This document shows, in pieces, positions 36,713-46,008 of a stretch of DNA of 64,000 bases. This DNA comes from Chitinophaga sp. Cy-1792 (GTDB taxonomy: Bacteria > Bacteroidota > Bacteroidia > Chitinophagales > Chitinophagaceae): the NCBI RefSeq assembly GCF_011752935.1, contig NZ_VWWO01000001.1, forward strand, positions 2,976,001-3,040,000, in the 5' to 3' direction. Position 1 is the first letter of the stretch, and each line of letters starts with the position of its first letter. Below the pieces are notes generated by a model, which saw nothing but the letters and a program-made list of their open reading frames with translations, ran no database searches and was not told the origin of the DNA. Both the position numbers and the translations under genes were made by a program.

Positions 36713-37543
36713 ATGATTAAAATAGGAAAATATATAGAAGATTTTATTAACTGGCTTACCCAGCATTTTCACCCTTTTTTCAAGATGATAAAAGAGGTGG
36801 TGGAAGTGATGGTAAATTCAGTCCAGTGGCTGCTGAACGGCTTGCCGTTCTACGTGGTGATCGGGCTGATAACCTTGCTGGCATGGCGCCGCGCCGGATG
36901 GGGCGCCGGCGTGTTTTCCCTGCTGGGCCTCGGCCTGGTATATGGCATGGGCTACTGGCCCCAAACCATGGAAACAATGGCGCTTATCCTGGTATCTGCA
37001 GTAATCGCCTTATTAATTGGCATACCATTTGGCATATGGGCGGCCAGAAATAAAGTCGCAGGTAGCATTATGCGCCCTATACTCGACTTTATGCAAACTA
37101 TGCCGGCATTCGTATACCTGATCCCAGCCGTATTATTCTTCGGTCTTGGAAAAGTTCCGGGTGTATTCGCCACTATCATCTTTGCAATGCCCCCCGCTGT
37201 CCGATTAACAACCCTCGGTATTCAACAGGTACCGGCAGATATCGTGGAAGCTACCCGGTCTTTCGGGGCTACACCACGGCAACTGCTGTTTAAGGTAGAA
37301 TTGCCCCTGGCTATGCCTACCATACTTGCTGGTGTAAACCAGACGATCATGATGGCATTATCCATGGTGGTAATTTCTGCTATGATCGCCGCAGGCGGAC
37401 TGGGAGAAATTGTATTGAAGGGGATCACCCAACTGAAAATTGGTGTCGGGTTCGAAGGTGGTATCGCTGTAGTAATCCTGGCCATCATCCTGGATCGTAT
37501 TACCCAGTCTTTCGGTAAAAGGAAGGTTAAAACAAAAGTGTAA
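36713..37543 (+). CDS. proW: Glycine betaine/proline ABC importer, permease
   Basis: The product has 276 residues with six or so membrane segments and the ProW/OpuAB core: LALILVSAVIALLIGIPFGIWAAR-like helices (about 88-110), the MQTMPAFVYLIPAVLFFGLG stretch and the EAA loop EATRSFGATPRQLLFKVELPLAMP (about 181-204). It forms the transmembrane channel for the ATP-binding subunit 22 nt upstream. It lacks a fused binding domain; that is encoded separately by the next gene. Confidence 0.95.
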   Translation: MIKIGKYIEDFINWLTQHFHPFFKMIKEVVEVMVNSVQWLLNGLPFYVVIGLITLLAWRRAGWGAGVFSLLGLGLVYGMGYWPQTMETMALILVSAVIALLIGIPFGIWAARNKVAGSIMRPILDFMQTMPAFVYLIPAVLFFGLGKVPGVFATIIFAMPPAVRLTTLGIQQVPADIVEATRSFGATPRQLLFKVELPLAMPTILAGVNQTIMMALSMVVISAMIAAGGLGEIVLKGITQLKIGVGFEGGIAVVILAIILDRITQSFGKRKVKTKV

Positions 37544-37569
37544 AAAAAGTATTAGAACAGAATAGAAAC

Positions 37570-38418
37570 ATGTGTATGAGAAAAGTTATCCTGGCTGTAT
37601 TGGCCATCGCACTAATAGGTATCTCTGCCTGTCAGTCCAATCAGTCTGACGAAAAGAAAATCACCATCGCCTATGTCAACTGGGCAGAAGGGGTGGCCAT
37701 GACCAACCTCGCTAAAAATCTGCTGGAGAAAAAAGGATATACGGTTGTATTGAAGAATGCAGATGTTGCGCCTGTTTTCGCCGCTGTTGCAGGTGGTGAT
37801 GCAGATATATTCATGGATGCATGGATGCCCGTTACCCATAAAACCTATATGCAGAATTTCGGCGAAAAAATCACCGTACTCAATACCAACTTCGATGGAG
37901 CACGTATTGGCCTGGTAGTGCCGGATTACGTGGATGCCAGAACGATTGAAGACCTGAACAATGCAAAAGCAAAATTCGGTGGTAAAATTGTTGGTATTGA
38001 TGCAGGTGCCGGTATCATGGACAAGGCCGAAGAAGCTGTACATGCCTATTCGCTCGATTACCAGCTGCAATCTTCCAGTGAAGCCGCCATGCTGGCAACG
38101 CTGAAGAAAAGCATCAGCGAAAAGCAACCGGTGGTGATCACCGGATGGGAACCGCATTTTATGTTCTCTGAATTTAAACTCCGCTTCCTGGAAGATCCTA
38201 AAAAGGTCTTCGGCGAAACAGAGAAAATTCAGACCATTGCCAATAATGAATTTACGATAAGGGATACCACTGCGGTTAACTTCTTCCGTAAATTCAAACT
38301 CAACAGTGAGCAATTAGGTTCACTGATGGGCGCCATCAACGACGCGGATGGTAATGAAACTGCCGGCGTTAAAGCCTGGGTAGAGAAAAACCAGGAACTC
38401 GTGAAATCCTGGGAATAA
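37570..38418 (+). CDS. proX: Glycine betaine ABC importer, substrate-binding lipoprotein
   Basis: The product has 282 residues; ATG at 37576 is an alternative start. A lipoprotein signal ends at Cys in IGISACQS. The OpuAC-type fold shows Trp residues expected to form the aromatic cage for quaternary amines: YVNWAEG, MDAWMP and TGWEPH. It is anchored in the inner membrane facing the periplasm and hands the substrate to the permease encoded 26 nt upstream. A strong terminator follows. Confidence 0.93.
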   Translation: MCMRKVILAVLAIALIGISACQSNQSDEKKITIAYVNWAEGVAMTNLAKNLLEKKGYTVVLKNADVAPVFAAVAGGDADIFMDAWMPVTHKTYMQNFGEKITVLNTNFDGARIGLVVPDYVDARTIEDLNNAKAKFGGKIVGIDAGAGIMDKAEEAVHAYSLDYQLQSSSEAAMLATLKKSISEKQPVVITGWEPHFMFSEFKLRFLEDPKKVFGETEKIQTIANNEFTIRDTTAVNFFRKFKLNSEQLGSLMGAINDADGNETAGVKAWVEKNQELVKSWE

Positions 38419-38450
38419 CCACTGGATTATATTCCACGATAGCTATACAT

Positions 38451-38484
38451 AAAAAGCGCTCTCTGTTTTCAGAGAGCGCTTTTT
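38451..38484. terminator. Bidirectional terminator after proX
   Basis: AAAAAGCGCTCTCTG and CAGAGAGCGCTTTTT form a long stem with a TTTT loop between the convergent proX and azoR genes. Confidence 0.93.
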
Positions 38485-38504
38485 GTTTAAACCAATTATT
38501 ATTT

Positions 38505-39110
38505 TTATGCCACTGCCACCTGCTGTAATCCTTTCTCCACGGCTGTTTCTTTTAAATCCGGCATACCGGCACCTTCTATACGGTAAGTGGTAATGTCTGT
38601 CAATCCGATAAACGACAGAATAAACCGCAGATAAGGTTCCGTGAAGTCCAGTGCTTTCAGCGGCCCTTCTGTAAATACACCATTAGATGCAATGGCCAGG
38701 TATACCTTTTTGTTGCTGCTCAGCAATCCTTCCGGCTTGCCATTGCCATAGCTGAAGGTTTTTCCTGCCCTGACCACATGGTCTATCCAGGCTTTCAATG
38801 CGGATGGTATGCTGAAGTTGTACATGGCAACGCTGATGATGATAACGTCAGCATCTTCCAGCTGTGCAACGGCTTCTTCTGAGTCCTGAATAGCTTCTTC
38901 CTGCAATGCTGTTCTGTCTGTCGGCAGCGTAAAATAGGCGCCCTGTAAAACGCTGTCCAGGTGGGCATAGTCTTTCTTAACGGTATCGTTATGGATTACT
39001 TTGCTCTCCGGATATTTTTCGAGTAAATTGCTGATGACCCTGTTCGCCAGTAAAATGCTGTTAGAGGCCTCCCCACGCGGGCTTGAGCTGATATGCAATA
39101 TGTTCTTCAT
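38505..39110 (-). CDS. azoR: FMN-dependent NADH azoreductase
   Basis: The ATG at 39110-39108 gives 201 residues starting MKNILHISSSPRGEASNS, which is the flavodoxin-like FMN-binding start of AzoR; the frame extends nine codons further but that is less likely. Other family features are the AMYNFSIPSALKAWIDHVVRAGKTFSYGNG-like region near the centre, of which ALKAWIDHVVRAGKTF is typical. It reduces azo dyes and quinones with NADH in the cytoplasm. It is divergent from an HxlR regulator 106 nt away with palindromic sites between them. Confidence 0.95.
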   Translation of the reverse strand: MKNILHISSSPRGEASNSILLANRVISNLLEKYPESKVIHNDTVKKDYAHLDSVLQGAYFTLPTDRTALQEEAIQDSEEAVAQLEDADVIIISVAMYNFSIPSALKAWIDHVVRAGKTFSYGNGKPEGLLSSNKKVYLAIASNGVFTEGPLKALDFTEPYLRFILSFIGLTDITTYRIEGAGMPDLKETAVEKGLQQVAVA

Positions 39111-39163
39111 GATTGTATTTTTATTTTGATAGCACAAAACTACGTACCTTAGCTTACTAAAGG

Positions 39164-39196
39164 TTACTAGTAATCTAAAGGTTAGTAGTAACCTTT
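39164..39196. promoter_or_regulatory. Paired palindromes between azoR and hxlR, probable operators
   Basis: Two adjacent palindromes lie between the divergent genes: TTACTAGTAA (39164-39173) and AAAGGTTA-gtag-TAACCTTT (39177-39196). Both contain the GTTA/TAAC half-site spaced similarly. HxlR proteins bind such dyads and often control the divergent redox enzyme, so this is the likely operator. Confidence 0.65.
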
Positions 39197-39216
39197 TGGT
39201 TAGTTAATGTTGAATT

Positions 39217-39618
39217 ATGGCAGACGAAAAAATATTAAAGGAATACGAAGCCCCTATGAGCAGTGCCTGCGCAGGCGCACTGGGAGCCGTTGGAGATGCA
39301 CTCTATGCCATAGGTGGCAAATGGAAACTGCGCATTATTATAGCCCTCAGCGAAGGTCCCCTTCGCTTCAATGAACTGCAGCGCTCCCTGAATGGCATCT
39401 CTGCAAGGGTGCTTTCCAATGAACTGAAAGAATTGGAACTCAATGGCTTTATTAAAAGAAAGGTGAATGCCAAAGCAACCCCTGTTATTGTAGAATATGA
39501 AAAAACCGAATATGCAGGCAGCCTGAAAGCAGTAGTAATGGCACTGCATGAGTGGGGCGCGCAACACCGTACCCGTATACGCCGGCAAATGAAAAAAGAT
39601 CTGGAAGCTGCATCATAG
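39217..39618 (+). CDS. HxlR-family transcriptional regulator
   Basis: The product has 133 residues with one winged-helix domain: GGKWKLRIIIALSEGPLRFNELQRSLNGISARVLSNELKEL is the family signature, cut here at its ends. A Cys near residue 14 (SACAGALG) matches the N-terminal Cys that in several HxlR regulators senses aldehydes, quinones or oxidants. It probably represses the divergent azoreductase gene and itself by binding the palindromes between them. Confidence 0.93.
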   Translation: MADEKILKEYEAPMSSACAGALGAVGDALYAIGGKWKLRIIIALSEGPLRFNELQRSLNGISARVLSNELKELELNGFIKRKVNAKATPVIVEYEKTEYAGSLKAVVMALHEWGAQHRTRIRRQMKKDLEAAS

Positions 39619-39619
39619 A

Positions 39620-39647
39620 AAAAGCATCCTGTTGCCAGGATGCTTTT
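39620..39647. terminator. Bidirectional terminator after hxlR
   Basis: AAAAGCATCCTG and CAGGATGCTTTT form a 12-bp stem with loop TTGC between the convergent HxlR and beta-helix genes. Confidence 0.92.
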
Positions 39648-39672
39648 ACACAATATTGGGTGATATATCAGG

Positions 39673-41982
39673 CTACAAAGTAACCGCTTTTTGTCCGCGG
39701 AATACTTTCAGTACAAATTTGCCGCTTACCTTATCCAGCGCTTCTTCCAGTGTTGTTATATTTTTTATGGGTAGATGATTGAGTTCCAGTATTACATCAT
39801 TCTCCTGTAAACCCATGGCAGGGGAGGGCGCCTTTATCACCAGCACACCATTGTTGTCGGCCATGCCAGTGGCAGAACGTTCTCCCAGGGTTACTATATT
39901 TTTAAATACGCCGCTTTTCCATTGAAAAGTTTTCCCTTTGTCTTTTTCCTTTTCAGCAATCAGTGCCGGAAATACAGGCCTGGCAGCTATCCGCTTCAAC
40001 CTTGGTGCTATAACACCAAAAGAATACATGTCAATATTCCTGAATCCCGTAGTAAATACAGCCGCATTGGTAACGGTATAATCTCCTGTTGCAGGCGCTT
40101 TAAACCCTGGATCACCATAGCTGCTATGGGCGTCTGTTCCGGCTGCCCTGGCACTGGCTAAAGCAATGCTGTCAGGGAAAAAATTATGATCGATCTGCCT
40201 GCCCCAGTACTTAATGCCAATAGGTTTGTAACCAGTCATGACGATGTTTTCCCGGAATTCGTCACCGCTGTTTTTAAACCATACATGCGGATGAAAAGAG
40301 TTGTTGATGATAATATTATTATATACTTTTCTCCCGAAACCCTCTCTGAGCTTTAGTCCTCCGTGCAGACAAACATTATTGTAAATCTCATAGTTGGAAG
40401 AACCATCGTCCAGGTCTATATCCCAGCCATGGTCGCAACGAAAGCGGTTATTACGAATGATATTTGTATACATGGCATCCTGCTTTACCAGCCACGGATG
40501 AACAGCGGCTATACTATCCATTTCTTTGCGGTCCGGATACCACCATCTGTCGCGGCCCCAGGAGTTAAAACTGCCATGGTCGCCAGTTTCCAGCACGGTA
40601 TTAAATACGTCGTTGTATTCAATGATATGCCCGCCCCAGGTACCTTCACTAACGTTGATGCCTGCACGTGGGAGATTATAAATACTGTTATGAGCAACGG
40701 TGATATGTGCGCTCATAGACAGCTGCACACCGGCAATTTGCTTTTCTATCTGTCCGATATCATGTATGAGGTTATCATTAACCAGGCAGGAATCAGGAAA
40801 ATGGTTGGTTTTTGGTCCTGCAACGGTGTCTATGGTGCTGAAGGACTGTGATTGATTGTACTCAAACAACGGGGCCCTTACTGCATCGGCATTGCCGGCA
40901 AAACAAATGCCACTGGCGCCATTGTTATAAATATGATTGCCTGCTATGGTATCCAGTTTATTATAATTACTCAGGAAGATGGTATTGCCACCATTGTTAT
41001 CGAAATCACAATCGCGAATCACACAGTTACGTGTACCATCCAGCAGTACCACACCACCACGATATATTGCCCAGTCGCTACGGAGCAATGGCTCCTTCGT
41101 GTCCATGAAACTACTCCTGCATTGCGTAAAACGTATATCCCTGATGGTTACATGGCTTAAAGGCGCTTCCGCACTGCCTTTGAGAATGATTAGTCCCTGG
41201 TGCTTCGATACAACCAGACTTGCTTTTGCGGGATTCACTTCTGGTGCGGGTTTGTAATATAGCTGCTGTTGGTGCTTGTCATAATACCATTCCCTGGCAG
41301 TATCCAGCTCTTCGAAGATGTTCTCCACAAACCTGATACTGCTATGCATACCCATCTGCCGGTTGTTCTGGTAGCCGCCAGCCAGTTGAAGGGTGGTATC
41401 TTCGTTAACACCCTGGATCAGGTAATGATAGCCGCCCCATTCTGCTTTATGCAATGCATGGATATATCCGCCTGCGGGGTCTTTCCAGGAGGCAATCCTG
41501 GCTTTGCTCACCGCATCGGCAGCATAGCCATGATAATGGGTGGCGCTGCTGTCGTAGTTCGGATAACGTGCCCTTACCTGCGCTTCATTATTAACGTATA
41601 GCTGGTCAAATTCGAATGGAATCGCGACTTTAGCCACATAAATACCATTTTTCCAGGGCAGGAAAGTGGCTTTTATCATTGCCCCGCCGCTGATGACAGT
41701 GGCGTTTGCCCCGGCTCCCTGTATCGTTACGGCCTTCAGGCCACGAACATCTTCCGGCGTTATCTCCAGTGGCTTTTCAGCATAATAGGTGCCGGCAGGA
41801 ATCATCACCTGTAAGCTGCTCCCCGGATATTTATCCCGATAGGTATGGATGTCTGCAAGCAGTTTTGCCGGTGTGGAAATAATACGCTTTTCCTGGGCCT
41901 TAACGGCCATGTTCACTGTTACTAACGTTAACGCACAAACGAGATGCTGTACGTACTTTCTAATGGTCAATGGCATGCCCAC
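39673..41982 (-). CDS. Secreted right-handed beta-helix protein with C-terminal PDZ domain
   Basis: The product has 769 residues. A signal peptide (to about 29, AVKAQ) is followed by an N-terminal part containing LYVNNEAQVRARYPNY, a stretch seen in beta-helix glycoside hydrolases such as GH141, and a large parallel beta-helix (about 270-600) with repeated short strands and Asn ladders (NCVIRDCDFDNNGGNTIFL). Residues about 690-769 read as a PDZ domain (PAMGLQENDVILELNHLPI, then LKVFRG). A glycan-cleaving role is likely but the family is tentative. It stands alone between two terminated units. Confidence 0.75.
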   Translation of the reverse strand: MGMPLTIRKYVQHLVCALTLVTVNMAVKAQEKRIISTPAKLLADIHTYRDKYPGSSLQVMIPAGTYYAEKPLEITPEDVRGLKAVTIQGAGANATVISGGAMIKATFLPWKNGIYVAKVAIPFEFDQLYVNNEAQVRARYPNYDSSATHYHGYAADAVSKARIASWKDPAGGYIHALHKAEWGGYHYLIQGVNEDTTLQLAGGYQNNRQMGMHSSIRFVENIFEELDTAREWYYDKHQQQLYYKPAPEVNPAKASLVVSKHQGLIILKGSAEAPLSHVTIRDIRFTQCRSSFMDTKEPLLRSDWAIYRGGVVLLDGTRNCVIRDCDFDNNGGNTIFLSNYNKLDTIAGNHIYNNGASGICFAGNADAVRAPLFEYNQSQSFSTIDTVAGPKTNHFPDSCLVNDNLIHDIGQIEKQIAGVQLSMSAHITVAHNSIYNLPRAGINVSEGTWGGHIIEYNDVFNTVLETGDHGSFNSWGRDRWWYPDRKEMDSIAAVHPWLVKQDAMYTNIIRNNRFRCDHGWDIDLDDGSSNYEIYNNVCLHGGLKLREGFGRKVYNNIIINNSFHPHVWFKNSGDEFRENIVMTGYKPIGIKYWGRQIDHNFFPDSIALASARAAGTDAHSSYGDPGFKAPATGDYTVTNAAVFTTGFRNIDMYSFGVIAPRLKRIAARPVFPALIAEKEKDKGKTFQWKSGVFKNIVTLGERSATGMADNNGVLVIKAPSPAMGLQENDVILELNHLPIKNITTLEEALDKVSGKFVLKVFRGQKAVTL

Positions 41983-42164
41983 AAATTAATATAGGTAATG
42001 CTTAAAATATGATGTAATATTAGCAGGTTCTGCATCAATTTTCTGCTAAAAATTCAGGTCGGTACGCAAAAAAGTGCCAAAATTTCCGGTCTCAAAACAT
42101 TGGTTCAGGCTTTGTTGTTAAAAAAGCACGTTTGTAGACACAAAAAAGGAGAAAACAAAAACTT

Positions 42165-44765
42165 ATGAATCTTAATAATTTCACAATTAAATCGCAGGAA
42201 ATACTGCAACAGGCGCAGCAACTGGCATTCAACAACCAGAACCAGGCCATCGAAACAGGGCATATACTTAAGGCGCTGCTAGATGACCAGGACAGCCCGA
42301 TTGAATACCTGTTGAAGAAGAATGATGTGAACACTACCTTCCTCAACAGCAAACTCAACGAACAGCTGCAAAAATATCCGCGCATGGCCGGAGGCGACGC
42401 AGGACAAATGCTCTCCCGCGATGCCAATAATGCTATGCTGAGAGCTGGTGCCTCCATCAAAGAATTCAAAGACGAATTTGTGAGTGTAGAACACCTGCTG
42501 CTGGCAATTCTCGGCGGCAGCGATGATACCGCCAAATTGCTCAAAGATGCCGGCCTCACTGAAAAAGGCCTCAAAGCTGCTATAAAAGAATTGCGTAAAG
42601 GCGAAACCGTCAACTCTCAGTCTGGCGGCAGCCAATATAATACCTTACAGAAATATGCGAAAAACCTCAACGAACTGGCCCGCGAAGGTAAACTCGACCC
42701 GGTAATCGGTCGCGATGAGGAAATCCGCAGAACTTTACATATACTCTCCCGCAGGTCTAAAAATAATCCTATCCTCGTAGGGGAACCAGGTGTAGGTAAA
42801 ACCGCTATCGTGGAAGGACTCGGACATCGTATCATCAACGGCGACGTTCCGGAAAACCTGAAAAGTAAAATCATCTATGCACTCGACATGGGCGCACTGA
42901 TGGCGGGTGCCAAATACCGCGGTGAGTTTGAAGAAAGATTAAAAGGCGTGGTAAAGGAAGTAGCAGAGAGTAATGGTGAAATCATCCTCTTTATTGATGA
43001 AATCCATACCCTCATCGGTGCCGGCGCCATGGAAGGTGCCATGGATGCTGCCAATATCCTGAAACCCGCACTGGCACGCGGTGAACTCCGCGCTATCGGT
43101 GCTACCACCCTCAACGAATACCAGAAATATTTCGAGAAAGATAAAGCACTGGAACGTCGCTTCCAGAAAGTATTGGTAGATGAACCAAGCGTAGAAGATG
43201 CGATTTCTATTCTCCGCGGACTCAAAGAAAGGTACGAAAGTCATCACCACGTGCTGATAAAAGACGAAGCGATCATCGCTGCCGTGGAATTATCACACCG
43301 CTATATCACCGACCGTTTCCTGCCCGACAAGGCCATTGACCTTATCGATGAAAGTGCAGCCAAACTTCGCCTGGAAATGAATTCCATGCCGGAAGAACTG
43401 GATGAACTGGAACGTAAAATCCGTCAGCTCGAAATTGAAAGAGAAGCGATCAAACGCGAAAACGATGAAGATAAACTGGCCGAACTGGCTGCCGAAATAT
43501 CACGCCTCAGCGATGAGCGTAATACCTTCAAAGCAAAGTGGCAGGCAGAAAAAGAAGTAGTAGACAAAATACAAAACGCTAAATCTGCGATAGAAAATCT
43601 TAAACTCGAAGCCGAACAGGCCGAACGTAACGGCGATTTTGGCCGCGTAGCTGAAATCCGCTACGGTAAAGTGAAAGAGCAGGAAAAACTGGTAGATGAC
43701 CTGACGAAAGACCTGGAAGATTTATCTGCGAATCACAAACGTATGCTGAAAGAAGAAGTGGATGCGGAAGATATCGCGGAAAATGTGGCAAAAGCTACCG
43801 GCATCCCGGTTGCTAAAATGATGCAGAGCGAAAAAGATAAGCTCCTCAACCTGGAAGAAGAACTGCACCAACGTGTGGTAGGACAGGAAGAAGCCATCAT
43901 CGCTGTATCTGATGCCATCCGCCGTAGCCGCGCAGGCCTTCAGGACCCACGCCGGCCCATCGGTTCCTTTATCTTCCTCGGCACTACCGGTGTTGGTAAA
44001 ACAGAACTGGCAAAAGCCCTGGCAGAATACCTCTTCGATGATGAAACCATGATGACACGCATCGATATGAGTGAATACCAGGAAAAACACAGCGTAAGCC
44101 GACTGGTAGGAGCGCCTCCGGGATATGTCGGATATGATGAAGGCGGACAGCTGACCGAAGCAGTACGTCGTAAACCATACTCTGTAGTATTACTGGATGA
44201 AATCGAAAAAGCACACCCCGATACTTTTAACATTTTGTTACAGGTACTCGACGATGGCCGCCTCACAGATAACAAAGGCAGGATCGTGAATTTCAAAAAC
44301 ACGATTATCATCATGACCAGCAATATGGGTAGCCAGATTATCCAGGAAAACTTCGAAAATATCGACGAAGGCAACAAGGAAGAAATAGTGGATAAAACCA
44401 AGGCAGAGGTAATGACACTGCTGAAAGCAACCATCCGCCCTGAGTTCCTGAACCGTGTAGACGAGGTCATCATGTTCCAGCCGTTAATGCGCGACGAAAT
44501 TAAAGGAATCATTAACATACAATTACAACAATTGAAGGAGATGGTCGCTAAAAATGGCATAATATTGGAATTCTCTGATTATGCGCTGGAGTTCCTCGCT
44601 GTACAGGGTTACGATCCGCAGTTTGGAGCCAGACCATTAAAACGCCTCATCCAGAAAGAAATCATCAACCTGCTGAGTAAGAAAATTCTCGCAGGTGATA
44701 TCGACAAATCAAAACCAGTGTTGATAGATGTTTTTGATGGCGTTGTAGTAGTTCGAAATAAATAA
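42165..44765 (+). CDS. clpB: ATP-dependent disaggregase ClpB
   Basis: The product has 866 residues, the normal ClpB length. The N-terminal domain (1-145) is followed by AAA-1 with GEPGVGKT (about 207) and [13 protein letters not shown], the coiled-coil middle domain (about 410-525), and AAA-2 with GTTGVGKT (about 608), [12 protein letters not shown] and a C-terminal D2 small domain. With DnaK it rescues aggregated proteins in the cytoplasm. A GGAG 14 nt upstream of the ATG may help initiation. It is a single-gene unit with a terminator. Confidence 0.98.
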   Translation: MNLNNFTIKSQEILQQAQQLAFNNQNQAIETGHILKALLDDQDSPIEYLLKKNDVNTTFLNSKLNEQLQKYPRMAGGDAGQMLSRDANNAMLRAGASIKEFKDEFVSVEHLLLAILGGSDDTAKLLKDAGLTEKGLKAAIKELRKGETVNSQSGGSQYNTLQKYAKNLNELAREGKLDPVIGRDEEIRRTLHILSRRSKNNPILVGEPGVGKTAIVEGLGHRIINGDVPENLKSKIIYALDMGALMAGAKYRGEFEERLKGVVKEVAESNGEIILFIDEIHTLIGAGAMEGAMDAANILKPALARGELRAIGATTLNEYQKYFEKDKALERRFQKVLVDEPSVEDAISILRGLKERYESHHHVLIKDEAIIAAVELSHRYITDRFLPDKAIDLIDESAAKLRLEMNSMPEELDELERKIRQLEIEREAIKRENDEDKLAELAAEISRLSDERNTFKAKWQAEKEVVDKIQNAKSAIENLKLEAEQAERNGDFGRVAEIRYGKVKEQEKLVDDLTKDLEDLSANHKRMLKEEVDAEDIAENVAKATGIPVAKMMQSEKDKLLNLEEELHQRVVGQEEAIIAVSDAIRRSRAGLQDPRRPIGSFIFLGTTGVGKTELAKALAEYLFDDETMMTRIDMSEYQEKHSVSRLVGAPPGYVGYDEGGQLTEAVRRKPYSVVLLDEIEKAHPDTFNILLQVLDDGRLTDNKGRIVNFKNTIIIMTSNMGSQIIQENFENIDEGNKEEIVDKTKAEVMTLLKATIRPEFLNRVDEVIMFQPLMRDEIKGIINIQLQQLKEMVAKNGIILEFSDYALEFLAVQGYDPQFGARPLKRLIQKEIINLLSKKILAGDIDKSKPVLIDVFDGVVVVRNK

Positions 44766-44796
44766 TTCTAAATACGACGATACATAGTTTACAATA

Positions 44797-44824
44797 AACC
44801 CCGCGATTCTTCGCGGGGTTTTTT
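44797..44824 (+). terminator. Rho-independent terminator of clpB
   Basis: AACCCCGCGA and TCGCGGGGTT form a 10-bp stem with loop TTCT, followed by TTTT (more T beyond), 31 nt after the clpB stop. Confidence 0.93.
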
Positions 44825-44846
44825 ATTTACGCCACGCGCAGCGCAC

Positions 44847-44900
44847 CCGCCCCGCAGGGGCGGACCACTCAAGTGATCTCTACTCAGTAGAGATCACTTG
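44847..44900 (+). repeat. Double-hairpin repeat, copy 1
   Basis: First hairpin: CCGCCCC (44847-44853), loop GCA, GGGGCGG (44857-44863). After six bases a second, longer inverted repeat follows: CAAGTGATCTCTACT (44870-44884), one C, and its perfect complement to 44900. It is 23 nt past the clpB terminator. Copies 2 and 3 share the first hairpin but have a different second stem. Confidence 0.85.
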
Positions 44901-44940
44901 CCAAATCGCCTAAATCATAAAACACCATCAACCAGTAGCC

Positions 44941-44989
44941 CCGCCCCGCAGGGGCGGAATCTCCCCGTTGATACCGAAGGTATCAACGG
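44941..44989 (+). repeat. Double-hairpin repeat, copy 2
   Basis: First hairpin: CCGCCCC, GCA, GGGGCGG (44941-44957). After seven bases, second hairpin: CCGTTGATACC (44965-44975), loop GAA, GGTATCAACGG (44979-44989). Spacing and loop are the same as in copy 3 at 49.45 kb, while three stem pairs differ in a compensatory way. Confidence 0.88.
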
Positions 44990-45101
44990 CTAATTCGCTT
45001 AAATCACTATCAACAACTTAATCATCAAAGATCCTGCGTTCGCAACAGACCATTTTCCAACGCTTTTTCACTAAATTGTGACTACATCAACACAAATAAT
45101 C

Positions 45102-45581
45102 ATGATCGGAGAAAGAGAAATAAAATTCATGGAACATGCGGTCCGTTTATCGGCAAAAGGAATGAAAAGTGGTGATGGTGGACCTTTTGGAGCTATAGTA
45201 GTCAGAGGGGATGAAATAGTAGGAGAGGGATGGAACCAGGTCCTCTGCAACAACGACCCTACGGCGCATGCCGAAGTAATGGCCATACGCAACGCCTGTG
45301 CCAGCCTGAATACTTTCCAGCTCAATGGCTGCGAGATATTCACTTCCTGTGAGCCCTGCCCCATGTGCCTGGGAGCTATCTACTGGGCCCGCCCGGATCG
45401 TGTGTATTATGCCAACACCAAAGAAGATGCCGCCGCTATCGCTTTCGACGACTCGTTTATTTATGATGAGATAGGAAAACCTCACGAAGAGAAACGTATT
45501 CCGCTGATACACATACCTTCCCCGGATGCCATCAGCGTTTTTGAAGACTGGAACAGCAAGGAAAACAGAACCCTGTACTAA
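45102..45581 (+). CDS. Nucleoside/guanine deaminase-like enzyme
   Basis: The chosen ATG (45102) gives 159 residues starting MIGEREIKFMEHAV; a GTG eight codons upstream is less likely. The cytidine-deaminase-like zinc site is present: HAEVMAIRNAC with the zinc His and proton-shuttle Glu, and SCEPCPMCLGAIYWA with the two zinc Cys. Length and the C-terminal region ending in ENRTLY fit guanine deaminases of the GuaD type. It converts guanine to xanthine, or acts on a related base, in the cytoplasm. Confidence 0.88.
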   Translation: MIGEREIKFMEHAVRLSAKGMKSGDGGPFGAIVVRGDEIVGEGWNQVLCNNDPTAHAEVMAIRNACASLNTFQLNGCEIFTSCEPCPMCLGAIYWARPDRVYYANTKEDAAAIAFDDSFIYDEIGKPHEEKRIPLIHIPSPDAISVFEDWNSKENRTLY

Positions 45582-45588
45582 TAAAAAA

Positions 45589-45605
45589 AGGGCCTGTAAG
45601 GCCCT
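45589..45605. terminator. Terminator between deaminase and anti-sigma genes
   Basis: AGGGCCT and AGGCCCT pair around GTA. Read on the minus strand it is followed by a run of seven T, so it terminates the sigma/anti-sigma unit best and may also stop the convergent deaminase transcript. Confidence 0.85.
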
Positions 45606-45633
45606 GATAATTTATTTATACAGTAATGTACTT

Positions 45634-45993
45634 TTATCTGTGATGTGTAAAGAAATGAAATCCGAAGAACATAGCAAGAATAATAAATAATATCACCAGC
45701 ACTATAACGGTAAGGGATATATTAAAATTCTCCGGCCGGCGATTTCTCCGGTATCGTTTATGTAACTTCTTCATCAGGTCCCACTTCATCTGCCTGACCA
45801 TCGCAGGAATTTTTTCCTTCTCCTGAATAGCAGATAACCCCTCCAGCGCCTCACTGCAAAGCTCACAATCAGACAAATGCATCTCTATCTCATGCTGTTC
45901 CTCCGGCGTCAGTCGCCCCTGGACATAATCCAGTAGCTGTTGCTGCGAAGGACAACCAGTAGTGACAAATATATCTTTGAAATGCTCGTTCAT
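45634..45993 (-). CDS. Zinc-finger anti-sigma factor (membrane)
   Basis: The product has 119 residues. The N-terminal part carries the anti-sigma zinc motif HLSDCELC (His-x3-Cys-x2-Cys). One membrane segment lies near the C-terminus (ISLTVIVLVILFIILAMFFGF, about 91-112, not written in full). It is encoded 15 nt after an ECF sigma factor and should hold that sigma factor at the inner membrane. The periplasmic part is only a few residues, so signal sensing is likely through another protein. Confidence 0.88.
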   Translation of the reverse strand: MNEHFKDIFVTTGCPSQQQLLDYVQGRLTPEEQHEIEMHLSDCELCSEALEGLSAIQEKEKIPAMVRQMKWDLMKKLHKRYRRNRRPENFNISLTVIVLVILFIILAMFFGFHFFTHHR

Positions 45994-46008
45994 ATCAATT
46001 GATGCAAA

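Larger units (their letters stand above)
44766..45101. other. Intergenic region holding a terminator and two repeat copies
   Basis: This 336-nt gap between clpB and the deaminase gene contains the clpB terminator and copies 1 and 2 of the double-hairpin repeat, in direct orientation. Each copy is followed by a similar AAATCGCCTAAATCA-like tail. The promoter of the deaminase gene was not identified. Confidence 0.7.

Noticed and set aside
42111..42134. Possible clpB promoter with TTTG and CACGTTTG
   Set aside because: The spacer is only about 12 nt, too short for the Bacteroidota promoter, so it was not listed.
44870..44900. Long perfect hairpin considered as a second clpB terminator
   Set aside because: It lacks a T-tract, comes after a complete terminator, and is in the same place as the second stem in two other repeat copies.
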